From: an uncultured Phycisphaerales bacterium
Lineage (GTDB): Bacteria; Planctomycetota; Phycisphaerae; WQYP01
DNA length: 29,804 nt
Assembly (NCBI GenBank): GCA_903868035.1
Contig: CAIPTQ010000203.1
Location: forward strand, 1 to 29,804
Reading direction: 5' to 3'
Position numbers and translations under genes: made by a program
The notes under the pieces: generated by a model
Database searches by the model: none
The model's input: only the letters and a program-made list of their open reading frames with translations
Told to the model about the DNA's origin: nothing
Part shown: positions 1 to 7,698 of the stretch, in pieces
Position numbering within the stretch: the first letter of the stretch is position 1
Layout of the letters: each line of letters opens with the position of its first letter

Positions 1-119
1 CCCCGCCCGCCCCCCACGATCCCCCCATTTCCGCCCCCGCCCGCCTCCGCGCGCAACGCCAGAGCCGCCATCACCAGCAACACCGCCACCAGCCAGATGC
101 CAATCCGTAGCCTGTTCAT
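1..119 (-). CDS. Secreted protein, N-terminal part only (gene runs off the left edge)
   Basis: An open frame starts with ATG at 119 and continues to the window edge without a stop. The protein begins with MNRLRIG, then about 17 hydrophobic residues (IWLVAVLLVMAALAL) and RAEA, which fits a Sec signal peptide. The mature start is glycine-rich (GGGGNGGIVGGG). A GAGG Shine-Dalgarno core lies 8 bases before the ATG (plus-strand 128-131), so this gene is translated from a leader, unlike several neighbours. A -10-like TATGAT lies at 148-143. Only 39 codons are visible, so no function can be given. Confidence 0.6.
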   Translation of the reverse strand, partial: MNRLRIGIWLVAVLLVMAALALRAEAGGGGNGGIVGGGR

Positions 120-142
120 CCCAAAAACCTCATTTCCTACGC

Positions 143-171
143 ATCATACCCCACTGAATTCCCGTATGCCA
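143..171 (-). promoter_or_regulatory. Candidate sigma70-like promoter for the secreted protein
   Basis: Reading the minus strand, TGGCAT (171-166) is followed by a 17-base spacer and TATGAT (148-143). The predicted transcript would carry a leader of roughly 17-23 bases including the GAGG ribosome site. The -35 match is modest. Confidence 0.35.
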
Positions 172-254
172 CGTGATGCGGACGCCGGATGCGGCTCCGC
201 ATTCCCTTACGGCGAGTGAAGGGCTGGTGTTGAGGTCACGGAAATGTGTGGGGA

Positions 255-662
255 TCAAGTGGCGGTCGTCCAATCTTCGACCATCAATCCCGGGACACGT
301 TTGAACTCGCGGAGGTTTGCCGTCACGACAGTGCATCGGCAGGCAAGGCAAATGGCCGCGATCATCAAGTCATGCGGGCCGATGATGTTGCCTGCCGTCT
401 CCAGGGCATGGCGGATCACGGCATATTGTTCCGCGGCGGCATCATCGAATGGGAACGAGGAGTAAGGGGCGAGCGTCGCGCGAACAACGGCGAGACGGCG
501 CTCGGGCACACCGTATTTCAAAGCGCCGTGCAATAATTCCGCCTTGACCACGGCACAGGTCAGGATGTCCGGCGGGAAGTGTTGGCGGAGGTGGTGTGCC
601 ACGGGGCTGGCGGGATTTTTCAGGTAGTGAATCCACGTATTGGTGTCAAGAAGCCACGCCAT
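255..662 (-). CDS. vapC: VapC-family PIN-domain toxin
   Basis: A 135-residue PIN-domain ribonuclease, the usual VapC length. The acidic residues expected to bind metal are visible: D6 in LLDTNTW, E42 in KAELLHG, D98 in GPHDLMIAA, and the TAN motif near residue 116. VapC toxins cleave RNA, often initiator tRNA or 23S rRNA; the target here is unknown. The ATG at 662 is chosen because it overlaps the stop of the upstream antitoxin gene in a TGATG junction (664-660), typical of translational coupling. In-frame TTG and GTG codons just upstream (668, 665) lie inside the antitoxin gene and are less likely. It forms an operon with the upstream 76-residue gene. Confidence 0.88.
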   Translation of the reverse strand: MAWLLDTNTWIHYLKNPASPVAHHLRQHFPPDILTCAVVKAELLHGALKYGVPERRLAVVRATLAPYSSFPFDDAAAEQYAVIRHALETAGNIIGPHDLMIAAICLACRCTVVTANLREFKRVPGLMVEDWTTAT

Positions 663-892
663 CACCAAACCTCGCGGGTTGGCACTGTCCCCTGATCTGG
701 GCGTTCAAATCGCTCCCCGGCCAAAACTCCGGCGGTTTGGTCGAAATATGCCGCAGGCCAGGTTTGCGGGGGTGGGTCGGTGCGCGTCTGCGCCAAGTCG
801 AGGGCGTCACGAACCAGCCTTTCGACATGTTCCGCGGTGGCGCGGTCCATCTCGCTGAGCTTGCGATCCAATTCTTCGGCAACGATATTCAT
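662..892 (-). CDS. vapB: VapB-like antitoxin
   Basis: A 76-residue acidic protein directly upstream of the PIN toxin and sharing one base with it. The N-terminal half (MNIVAEELDRKLSEMDRATA to RDALDLA) looks helical. The C-terminal half (PAAYFDQTAGVLAG) is a plausible toxin-wrapping tail. I see no clear AbrB or ribbon-helix-helix signature, so the family rests mainly on position, size and coupling. The -10 box TATACT ends only 6 bases before the ATG and there is no Shine-Dalgarno sequence, so the transcript is probably leaderless. The palindrome in the promoter may be the autoregulatory operator. Confidence 0.7.
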   Translation of the reverse strand: MNIVAEELDRKLSEMDRATAEHVERLVRDALDLAQTRTDPPPQTWPAAYFDQTAGVLAGERFERPDQGTVPTREVW

Positions 893-898
893 GACATC

Positions 899-926
899 AG
901 TATATACTATTCACTCGCGCAGGCAA
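899..926 (-). promoter_or_regulatory. vapBC promoter with palindromic operator candidate
   Basis: On the minus strand TTGCCT (926-921), a 16-base spacer and TATACT (904-899) form a good sigma70-like promoter. Six bases separate the -10 box from the vapB ATG at 892, so transcription should begin at or next to the start codon. The -10 box lies within the perfect 10-base palindrome AGTATATACT (908-899), a candidate site for VapBC autorepression. Confidence 0.6.
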
Positions 927-935
927 AAGGCCCCT

Positions 936-2129
936 TTACCCCGCCCGCGCCCGCAGATTATCCAGCACGTTCATAAAATTAATATACGCATCATACGCCG
1001 ACTCATACGGCCGAAAATACCCGTGTACGCCCCCATCCGCCTTTTCCTTGGTGGACATGTAGTAAAAATGATCGCTCGTCGTCAGCTTCCGCCAGTCCGC
1101 CAGCAGCCGCGCATCGGCGTGGGGGGAGGCGGCCTTGATCCGCTCCTCCAACTCGTACAACTCCGCCAGCGCATTCTGCTGCATCGCATTGCCCATCCAC
1201 GCCCCCAAATCCCGCGCCTCATCCGCCCACGAAATCGCCCCGGGCACATCCAGTTCCCCGGCCACTTCCACTTCCTCGCCGCCCACCAGCTCCCCCGGCG
1301 TCACAAACTGATTCTGCGCCAGCAGCCTCCCCGGCAGCCCCCGCATAAACTCGAAAATCCCCGTCGCCGCCGGCTGATGCTCGCCAAACGTCTCGTAGTC
1401 CATGAACAAATTGCACAGCCGCCCCCCGATCTGCGACACCAGCGTCGCAAACTTCTCCTCCGTCAGCGGATACTCCGCCGCCCGCGCGTCGGCAAACCGG
1501 AACGATATCGCATCGCTCAACCGGTGATTCCGCAGCAGCATGTACAACGCCTTCCCCGTCCCATCCGCGCCCCCCGTCATCGCCCGATACACAAATGCCG
1601 CCGACCGGTTGTTCAGCGCCGGCTCCCACCCCTCCGCCAGCACGCCGCGGAACCCCAGCTCCGCCGCCAGTTCCCCAACGCGGTTGGAATAAATCAGCTC
1701 CGTGTTCCGGAACACCGTCGGCACCTGCCCGAAGAGCCGCTTGATCATCCGCCGATGCAGCTCCACCTGCGCGCGGAACTCCCCCTCCGAGTGCAGCGCC
1801 GCGAGGCTGTGATAAAACGTCTCCCCCAGAAATTCCACGCATCCCGTCTGCGCCAGCACGTGCAGGCCCTGCACCACTTGCGGGGCGTAGCTTTCAAACT
1901 GCTCCAGTGCCGTCCCCGTGATCGACAGCGCCACCTTAAACCGCCCCCCATGCATGCGGATCAAATCCAGCAGCAGCCGATTCATCGGCACGTAACAGCG
2001 CTCGGCGATCCGCCGCACCAACTGCGCGTTCATCGCGTTGTCAAAATAGTTCGCATCCCCGTCAAACACCGTGTACTTCCGCAAGCGGAAGGGCTGGTGA
2101 ATCTGAAAATATAAACACACCGTCGGCAT
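936..2129 (-). CDS. Glycoside hydrolase family 57 (alpha-amylase type), cytoplasmic
   Basis: A 397-residue GH57 enzyme acting on alpha-glucans such as starch or glycogen. Visible conserved regions: HQP at 11-13, GETFYHS at 102-108, the nucleophile region FRNTELIYSN at 140-149 with E144, and the acid/base region MDYETFGEH at 243-251 with D244. There is no signal peptide, so it probably acts on internal glycogen. The length matches the short (about 400-residue) GH57 alpha-amylases rather than the longer branching enzymes. It stands alone, divergent from the small membrane protein at 2310. TATAAT lies 8 bases before the ATG and no Shine-Dalgarno sequence is seen. The exact substrate cannot be told from sequence. 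Confidence 0.9.
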   Translation of the reverse strand: MPTVCLYFQIHQPFRLRKYTVFDGDANYFDNAMNAQLVRRIAERCYVPMNRLLLDLIRMHGGRFKVALSITGTALEQFESYAPQVVQGLHVLAQTGCVEFLGETFYHSLAALHSEGEFRAQVELHRRMIKRLFGQVPTVFRNTELIYSNRVGELAAELGFRGVLAEGWEPALNNRSAAFVYRAMTGGADGTGKALYMLLRNHRLSDAISFRFADARAAEYPLTEEKFATLVSQIGGRLCNLFMDYETFGEHQPAATGIFEFMRGLPGRLLAQNQFVTPGELVGGEEVEVAGELDVPGAISWADEARDLGAWMGNAMQQNALAELYELEERIKAASPHADARLLADWRKLTTSDHFYYMSTKEKADGGVHGYFRPYESAYDAYINFMNVLDNLRARAG

Positions 2130-2137
2130 GGGAGCGG

Positions 2138-2143
2138 ATTATA
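2138..2143 (-). promoter_or_regulatory. -10 box (TATAAT) directly before the GH57 start
   Basis: A perfect TATAAT on the minus strand (2143-2138) ends 8 bases before the GH57 ATG at 2129. Transcription would start within about two bases of the ATG, so the mRNA is probably leaderless. No good -35 hexamer is visible at 16-18 bases. Confidence 0.5.
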
Positions 2144-2309
2144 TCGCCCCCCGCCCCGGCGTCGAATGAACCGGGACACTCGGCGACTCCGTTTCACCGC
2201 AGCGCGCGCTGGCCGCTGTTTTTCCGATTCCACATTTCAGAATTTCTCGGCTATGATTCAGCGACGGAGAACAGTTAGCCTCCGCTGGGAATCCTAAGAA
2301 AGGAAAAAC

Positions 2310-2645
2310 ATGACGCTCCTATGGCATCTGTTCGTGACGTTCTGCAATTTACTCCCCTGGGTGGCCATCGCGCTCATGGCGGCCCTCGCCCTTCGCAAAC
2401 GCAAGCAATCCACGCCCCTTATGCTCCAGGCGGGTGGGGCAGCCGCCATGTTTATCCTGGGCCTGGGCCAATGGGTGATCGAAGCGCTGGTGTATTGGAT
2501 GTTCGGCTACGGGGCCGCGTATTCCGCCACCAGCACGATTTTCAGCTTCCTGCTGTTCATCGCGCTGGCCACTTTCGCCCTGGGCTATTGCATGGATCAT
2601 CTGGCCAGCCGCAAACCCGTCGACGTCACCGCCACCCCCGCCTAG
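2310..2645 (+). CDS. Small membrane protein of unknown function
   Basis: A 111-residue protein with three hydrophobic segments: about residues 4-27, 40-65 (AAMFILGLGQWVIEALVYWMF) and 73-92 (IFSFLLFIALATFALGYCMD). A short charged loop (RKRKQ) follows the first segment. An AAAGGA ribosome site lies about 7 bases before the ATG. A TATGAT -10-like box near 2252 gives a leader of about 50 bases. It diverges from the GH57 gene and precedes a convergent unknown gene. No family is recognised; it is probably a conserved inner-membrane protein. Confidence 0.75.
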   Translation: MTLLWHLFVTFCNLLPWVAIALMAALALRKRKQSTPLMLQAGGAAAMFILGLGQWVIEALVYWMFGYGAAYSATSTIFSFLLFIALATFALGYCMDHLASRKPVDVTATPA

Positions 2646-2671
2646 CCCGGCATGGCAATGCCCGGCAAAAC

Positions 2672-2742
2672 TCACCGTGTCATCGTGTCACCCCGTCACC
2701 GTGTCACCCCGTCACCCCGTCACCCCCTCACGCCCGCGTCAC
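2672..2742. repeat. Octamer tandem repeat (GTCACCCC-type)
   Basis: A run of imperfect copies of an 8-base unit of the type GTCACCCC/GTCACCGT lies between the convergent genes ending at 2645 and 2728. It slightly overlaps the 3' end of the minus-strand gene. The period of 8 is clear at 2686-2720 and decays at both edges. Confidence 0.8.
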
Positions 2743-3201
2743 CTTCCACGCTCCCACCAGTTTGGGGATGCCGATGGTCTGCGCACTCCCCGGGATCGAG
2801 AGGCTCTCCTCGGGTTCCATCCACGTTCCCTCCATGCTCTTGCCGTCCGCCGCCAGGTCTCCGATATGCCGGATTTTGGGATGCGGCTTGTCGGTGTCGA
2901 TCACGAAGGTATTTTGTTCGGCCAACTGTTCGAGCGTCTTGCGGCTGCGTTCGTGCATCATCCGCAGCTTGGGCATCATTTTCTCGAAGACCAGCACCGT
3001 GCCCCGGAGTTTGCCCTTGATCTGGCCCTTCTCGGGGAAGCCCTCGTCGGGGTCTTCCTCGATGGTGCCGGTGACCATGCCGAACCAGCCCTGTTTGAGG
3101 ACCATCTTGAACGTCACCACCTTGCCCACCACCAGGCGGCTGCCGCCGTCCTTGGTCTCTTCAAACGTGTATTCGCCTGTCCATGTGCCCGTGACGTCCA
3201 T
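2728..3201 (-). CDS. Hypothetical cytoplasmic protein, beta-rich
   Basis: A 157-residue protein with no signal peptide or TM segment. It starts MDVTGTWTGEYTFEE, with repeated short beta-like stretches (RLVVGKVVTFKMVLKQG, KGKLRGTVLVFEKM) and a late GTWMEPEES, which suggests a small beta-barrel or lipocalin-like fold. This is fold guesswork only. The frame extends upstream, but the ATG at 3201 has a GGAGG ribosome site with a 5-base spacer, which decides the start. The 3' end runs into the octamer repeat. I do not recognise a family. Confidence 0.7.
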   Translation of the reverse strand: MDVTGTWTGEYTFEETKDGGSRLVVGKVVTFKMVLKQGWFGMVTGTIEEDPDEGFPEKGQIKGKLRGTVLVFEKMMPKLRMMHERSRKTLEQLAEQNTFVIDTDKPHPKIRHIGDLAADGKSMEGTWMEPEESLSIPGSAQTIGIPKLVGAWKVTRA

Positions 3202-3268
3202 AAATGCCTCCGTGGAATTTTGCCTTGGGGGAAGGATGCGACAGTTTGCCTCCCCGGTCAAGCGCCCC

Positions 3269-3373
3269 GGTTCGTAGGTTCGTAGTGGTTCGTAGTACAG
3301 CCTTTAGGCTGTCGTCAAACAAGGGTCGTCAAACCCGTTCGTAGTACAGCCTTTAGGCTGTCGTCAAACAAGG
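3269..3373. repeat. REP-like hairpin repeat, two identical 37-base copies
   Basis: Two identical 37-base copies at 3288-3324 and 3337-3373 begin GTTCGTAGTACAGCC. Each holds a perfect hairpin ACAGCCT-TT-AGGCTGT (3297-3312 and 3346-3361). The left part is partly multiplied just before copy 1 (GGTTCGTAG motifs at 3269-3290). Related copies occur at 10093-10121 and 29457-29482. The copies lie in the non-coding stretch before ileS. Confidence 0.85.
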
Positions 3374-3640
3374 TTTGAGGCCCAGGGCACAGTGGGCTAT
3401 ACTCTGGGGCATGAATTTCGAGTTGCCACAACTTCGCCGGGCCTTGGTCCCAGCGGCACCACCACTCCGGGTGTACCCGCCGACGAGGGCGTCGGCACCA
3501 CTCCCCCCCCGATGGACGTGCGTGTCCATCCCCATTATGCGGGGCTAACCGGCCCTCACCGCCGCTTAGCCCAAATCCGATCCTTTTATCACCAGCTTTT
3601 GCCGCAGCTTGAGCCAAGCGGCGTTGGAACGTTCAAATTG
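3374..3640. other. Non-coding stretch before ileS with several hairpins
   Basis: No convincing gene is visible. The stretch holds a hairpin GATGGAC-6-GTCCATC (3511-3530) and an inverted repeat GGGCTAA-17-TTAGCCC (3542-3572). At about 3457-3505 two CGGCACCAC direct repeats flank a GTGTACCCGCCGACGAGGGC core; this may be a relative of the twin-hairpin element at 12180. It could be a structured leader of ileS, but no T-box core is recognisable, so this stays open. Confidence 0.45.
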
Positions 3641-3705
3641 AACCACGAAGTCACGAAAACACGAAGAAGAAATGAAATGTGTGAATTCTTCGTGTCTTGG
3701 TGGTT
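3641..3705. repeat. Imperfect inverted repeat built of CACGAAGT-type octamers
   Basis: The left arm (3641-3668) has three octamer units CACGAAGT, CACGAAAA, CACGAAGA. The right arm (3686-3705) reads TTCTTCGTGTCTTGGTGGTT and complements the left apart from one extra unit. From memory, such AACCACGAAG...CTTCGTGGTT elements are dispersed in several environmental bacterial genomes. It ends about 30 bases before the ileS start and could form a hairpin in its leader. Confidence 0.7.
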
Positions 3706-3736
3706 AAATCCAGGCCTTTTTTGAGAAGAGCATGCC

Positions 3737-6709
3737 ATGTCGGAATCTGCCGGAGTCAGCTACAAGGACACGTTGAACCTGCCCAAAACCGCCTTCGATA
3801 TGAAGGCGAATCTGACGCAGCGCGAGCCCGAGATGGTCAAACGCTGGGCCGCCGAGGACATCTACGGCAAGGTACGGGCGGCACGGGCGGGGTCGGCCAA
3901 GGGGCGATGGGTCTTGCATGATGGGCCGCCGTATGCCAACGGCGACATCCACATGGGCCACCTCATCAACAAAGTCCTCAAGGACATCGTCGTCAAGTTC
4001 CGGACGATGCAGGGGTATGACTCGCCGTACGTGCCTGGCTGGGACTGCCACGGCCTGCCCATCGAATCGGCAATCCAGAAGCAGCACGGCCCGAAGTTCC
4101 GGGAATTTTCCAAGGACCAGATTCGCAAGGAATGCCACGACTATGCGCTGAAGTACGTGAAGCTGCAGAGCGAGAGCTTCCAGCGGCTGGGCGTGTTTGG
4201 CGATTTTGGCCGGCCGTATTTGACGATGGATAAGAAGTATGAGGCGGGGGTTTTGGAGGTGCTGGCGGAGTTGGTGGGGCGGGATTTGGTGTACCGCCAG
4301 AAGAAGCCGGTGCATTGGTGTACGTTTGACCGGACGGCTCTGGCGGAGGCGGAGTTGGAGTATAAGGAGAAGATGGATACGTCGGTGTATGTGATGTTTG
4401 AGATGGTGAGCGGTGAATCCGGTTCTTTCTGGTCACCACTTGGAGATCTTGTACCACGAAATACCGGGGCAGTCGATATACGTACCTCGACCTACCTGAT
4501 GATTTGGACAACAACACCTTGGACGCTGCCAGCGAATCGGGCGGTGGCCATACATCCTGATGCAGAATATGTATGCGTATGGACGGGAAACGATGCCTAT
4601 AGTGCCAAGCGAATCATCATTGCCAAGAACCTCGTGCAGCGTGCGATGCAGGCGGCAGGAATTGAGAAATATCATGTTAGTGAGCCAACAAACGGGCGGA
4701 CTTGGTACTCAATGAATCCAAAGTATCGCCATCCCCTCGACCCCACACGCATCCAACCCGTCGTCCTCGCCGACTACGTCACCCTCGAAGACGGCACCGG
4801 CCTCGTCCACACCGCCCCCGGCCACGGCAAGGAGGACTATCAGACAGGCATCAAGTATGGCCTGGAGGTTTACAATCCGGTGCTTTCGGATGGGCGGTAT
4901 GACGAGACGGTGCCGGAGTTTTTGCGGGGGAAGACGATTTGGGACGCCAATGCGCTGGTGGTGGAGAAGTTGAAGGAGACGGGGGCGTTGTTTCATCATG
5001 CGGAGTTTTCGCACGAGTATCCGCATTGCTGGCGGTGCAAGAAGCCGGTGATTTTCCGGGCTACGGAGCAATGGTTTGTGAAGGCGAGTGGCGAGGATGA
5101 GAAGAAGGGCGAAAAGACTGGGAATTTTGATTCTGCCCAAGAAGTGCTTGAGGTTGCGCTGGCGCGATTGAACAAAGGGAAGAGCCTCTGGTCCACCGCT
5201 AAACGCTTCGTCAACTCCGTCCAATGGATCCCCGAATGGGGCAAAAACCGCATCGATGGGATGCTCGACACCCGCCCCGATTGGTGCGTCTCCCGCCAAC
5301 GCTCCTGGGGCGTCCCGATACCGGCGCTCTTCGATCCGCAGGGCAAGTGCCTGCTAACCGAGGCCAGCGTCCGCAAGACTGCCGCCTATTTCCGGGAGCA
5401 CGGTGCCGACTCCTGGTACACCGATTCCCCTGACAAGATCCTGGGCACTGATCCTGCGGCAGTCGGCTTCCCCGCGGGCACCAACATCGCCACCCTCGAA
5501 AAAGGTGCGGATATTTTGGACGTCTGGTTTGAATCCGGCGCGTCGCATCATGCCGTGCTGGAGGGTACGCATCCGGAACTGGGCTATCCATGCGCGATGT
5601 ATCTGGAGGGAAGCGACCAGCATCGCGGATGGTTCCAGTCTTCCCTCCTGGAAGCCTCCGGCTACAAGCCTGTGCCGCCGTTCAAAGAAGTCCTCACCCA
5701 CGGCTTCGTGCTGGACGAGAAGGGGCGGAAGATGTCGAAACAGGATGGCAACGACATTAAGGTCAACGACGCCCTCAAGCAATATGGTGCCGACGTTCTG
5801 CGACTGTGGGTGTCATCGGTGGACTATCAGAATGACATGGCCTGCGGGCCGAACCTGCTGCGCGGCATGGGCGAGGCCTATCGCAAAATCCGCAACACGA
5901 TGCGGTATTTGCTGGGGAATCTGTATGATTTCGATCCGGCAAAAAACAGCGCGGACCCCGCGCTGCATTCGATTGACGCCTGGATGCTTTCCCGCGTGGC
6001 GGCCTGGGCACACGATGTGTACGAAGCCTATGACCGCTACGAATTCCACCAGGTCTTCAAGCTGATCTATGAATTTTGCAATGTGGAAATCTCTGCGGTC
6101 TATGCCAAGGCCATCAAGGACCGCCTCTATTGCGAGCTGCCCGCATCCCCCAAACGCCGCGCCAGCCAAACCGTCTGCTACCGCGCCTTGGTGCATTTGA
6201 TCGAACTCTGCGCGCCGGTGCTTGCGTTCACCAGCGAGGAAGCCTGGGGCGAGCTGCGCAAGCTGCCCGGCTGCGCTAATCTGGAAGCCAGCGTCCACCT
6301 CCACACTCTTTCCCAATTACCAATTACCAATTACCAATTACAACCCTGGTCCGTCCTCCTCCCCCTCGTCGAAAAAGGCAACAAGCAACTCGACGACCTC
6401 AAACGCTCCATCGCCCTGGGCAATCCCCTCGATGCCGAAGCCGTCATCATCCTCCCCAAAGTCCAAGACGAAGTCTCCAAATTCATCGCCCACTACGCCC
6501 CCGAAATCGAAGACGCCCTGGGCGTCGGCTTCCACCGCATCGAACAAGGCGCTGGGGATTGGGATATCAAAATCGTGGACACCCGCGAAAAATACCCCTC
6601 CTGCGCCCGTTCCTGGAAGCGCCGCCCGGATGTAGGCTCAGACAAGGACTTCCCCGATCTCTCCACCCGCGATGCCCAGGTCGTGCGGGCACTGCGCGGG
6701 AAAGCGTGA
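3737..6709 (+). CDS. ileS: Isoleucyl-tRNA synthetase
   Basis: A 990-residue class I synthetase that charges tRNA-Ile in the cytoplasm. Visible motifs: the HIGH box as HMGH at 72-75, WDCHGLPIE near 102-110, the CP1 editing domain (TWTTTPWTLPAN, then GTGLVHTAPGHGKEDY), and the KMSKS loop as KMSKQ at 665-669. The bacterial C-terminal zinc module (CxRCW...LCxRC) is recognisable but degenerate: C956 remains, while the other three ligand positions are S959, S976 and D979. Four perfect CCAATTA heptamers are translated in frame in the C-terminal region. GC drops to 51% over 4441-4740 by hand count. The ATG at 3737 is preceded by a weak GAGAAG. It ends 9 bases from the convergent pseudopilin gene. Confidence 0.97.
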   Translation: MSESAGVSYKDTLNLPKTAFDMKANLTQREPEMVKRWAAEDIYGKVRAARAGSAKGRWVLHDGPPYANGDIHMGHLINKVLKDIVVKFRTMQGYDSPYVPGWDCHGLPIESAIQKQHGPKFREFSKDQIRKECHDYALKYVKLQSESFQRLGVFGDFGRPYLTMDKKYEAGVLEVLAELVGRDLVYRQKKPVHWCTFDRTALAEAELEYKEKMDTSVYVMFEMVSGESGSFWSPLGDLVPRNTGAVDIRTSTYLMIWTTTPWTLPANRAVAIHPDAEYVCVWTGNDAYSAKRIIIAKNLVQRAMQAAGIEKYHVSEPTNGRTWYSMNPKYRHPLDPTRIQPVVLADYVTLEDGTGLVHTAPGHGKEDYQTGIKYGLEVYNPVLSDGRYDETVPEFLRGKTIWDANALVVEKLKETGALFHHAEFSHEYPHCWRCKKPVIFRATEQWFVKASGEDEKKGEKTGNFDSAQEVLEVALARLNKGKSLWSTAKRFVNSVQWIPEWGKNRIDGMLDTRPDWCVSRQRSWGVPIPALFDPQGKCLLTEASVRKTAAYFREHGADSWYTDSPDKILGTDPAAVGFPAGTNIATLEKGADILDVWFESGASHHAVLEGTHPELGYPCAMYLEGSDQHRGWFQSSLLEASGYKPVPPFKEVLTHGFVLDEKGRKMSKQDGNDIKVNDALKQYGADVLRLWVSSVDYQNDMACGPNLLRGMGEAYRKIRNTMRYLLGNLYDFDPAKNSADPALHSIDAWMLSRVAAWAHDVYEAYDRYEFHQVFKLIYEFCNVEISAVYAKAIKDRLYCELPASPKRRASQTVCYRALVHLIELCAPVLAFTSEEAWGELRKLPGCANLEASVHLHTLSQLPITNYQLQPWSVLLPLVEKGNKQLDDLKRSIALGNPLDAEAVIILPKVQDEVSKFIAHYAPEIEDALGVGFHRIEQGAGDWDIKIVDTREKYPSCARSWKRRPDVGSDKDFPDLSTRDAQVVRALRGKA
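6313..6340. repeat. Four perfect CCAATTA heptamers inside ileS
   Basis: Four perfect tandem copies of CCAATTA, translated in frame as QLPITNYQL between the anticodon-binding domain and the C-terminal region of IleS. AT-rich against its surroundings. It resembles the short tandem heptamer repeats (STRR) known from cyanobacteria. Confidence 0.9.
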
Positions 6710-6718
6710 GGCCGACAA

Positions 6719-7525
6719 TCAGCCGGGCATGCGCGTCCAGCGCCGGGACATATCGCCATCGTCAGGGGTGTTGGGAATATTCTTGACGTATTCGCTCCAC
6801 GGAACCGATTCGGCGTGGCCATCAAGAAACAGCGCCGCCCCGTTGCCGCCATGGCGCTCCTTGATTTCGGCCTGCGAGTTGTAGCCCGGGCCGTAGCTGG
6901 GGACATTGTAGGTGCGCGGCGCATCCGGATCGTTGTTGTTGAGTGAAAAATAGACGCCCTCGTGCCCGTTTTTGGTGATGAAGGCCACGCAATCGCCGTA
7001 GTTGTTGGCGGCATTGGAATCGCACATCAGGAGGGTCATGGCGGGCGTCTTGAAAATGGCCATGCGCTGCATGGTGGACGGCCCGGGATTATTCCCCGGC
7101 GACATGTAGCTGGCGAATTTGTAGCTCGGCAGCGGCCGATTCTCATAATAGCCGATGCCGGGTTGGCCCTTGTATATCTCCGGATCGGCCGGGCAAAACC
7201 GCGTTTTGCCGCTCAGCGTGTGGCTGGACTGGCCGGCATAAATGCCGTCAATGGTGGAGTTGGGGTCGTACAATTTGGGATCCTGATCCCATTGGCTGCC
7301 CAGGCCGCCAGGGGGGCGCTTGGAGCCGAAAAAATTGTTGTTTTCAAAGGCGTAGGTGTAAACCGCCTGCCCCCACGACCGGATCGTGGCCAGGCATTGC
7401 GTGCGCCGGGCCATCATCCGCGCCTTGCCCAGCGACGGCAGCAGAATCGCGATCAGCAGGGCAAGAATGGCCACGACCACGAGTAATTCGATGAGGGTGA
7501 AACCGCGGCGCTTGAGCATTTTCAT
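6719..7525 (-). CDS. Type IV/II pseudopilin with H-x9-DG C-terminal motif
   Basis: A 268-residue protein with a textbook prepilin leader: MKMLKRRG then FTLIELLVVVAILALLIAIL, with cleavage expected after G8 and the conserved Glu at position 5 of the mature protein (E13). Near the C-terminus HGGNGAALFLDG is the H-x9-DG motif typical of the very large planctomycete pseudopilin families. It is exported and processed by a prepilin peptidase; whether it is a structural or a minor pseudopilin is unknown. The frame continues 26 codons upstream, but the leader shows that ATG 7525 (or 7519) is the start. Several Cys residues may form a disulfide. It is convergent with ileS. Confidence 0.93.
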   Translation of the reverse strand: MKMLKRRGFTLIELLVVVAILALLIAILLPSLGKARMMARRTQCLATIRSWGQAVYTYAFENNNFFGSKRPPGGLGSQWDQDPKLYDPNSTIDGIYAGQSSHTLSGKTRFCPADPEIYKGQPGIGYYENRPLPSYKFASYMSPGNNPGPSTMQRMAIFKTPAMTLLMCDSNAANNYGDCVAFITKNGHEGVYFSLNNNDPDAPRTYNVPSYGPGYNSQAEIKERHGGNGAALFLDGHAESVPWSEYVKNIPNTPDDGDMSRRWTRMPG

Positions 7526-7698
7526 GACGTATTTCCAACTACAAGCCAAAAAGACGTGACGGCGTCCCTCGACGACCGGGTGACAACCCTTGAGATTATT
7601 CAATCATAATAAAAAGGACATATGAAATACAAGACGGCGGGCGGTTTATAATTGTTCGATGGCCTGCTGCCGAACGCCTTCTTTGCCGGCAGGAGCTA

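Noticed and set aside
780..2114. Long open frame on the plus strand opposite the GH57 gene (Arg/Pro/His-rich product)
   Set aside because: It lies wholly antisense to a gene with clear catalytic motifs; its composition is that of a high-GC shadow frame.
2672..3373. CRISPR array (repeats near 2.7 and 3.3 kb)
   Set aside because: The 2.7 kb repeats are contiguous 8-mers without spacers; the 3.3 kb repeats are only two hairpin units 12 bases apart; no cas genes.
3392..3724. 110-codon plus-strand frame before ileS
   Set aside because: Its product is built from repeat sequence and hairpins; no ribosome site or domain.
3374..3736. T-box or other known riboswitch before ileS
   Set aside because: Hairpins exist, but no T-box sequence or specifier/antiterminator arrangement could be recognised.
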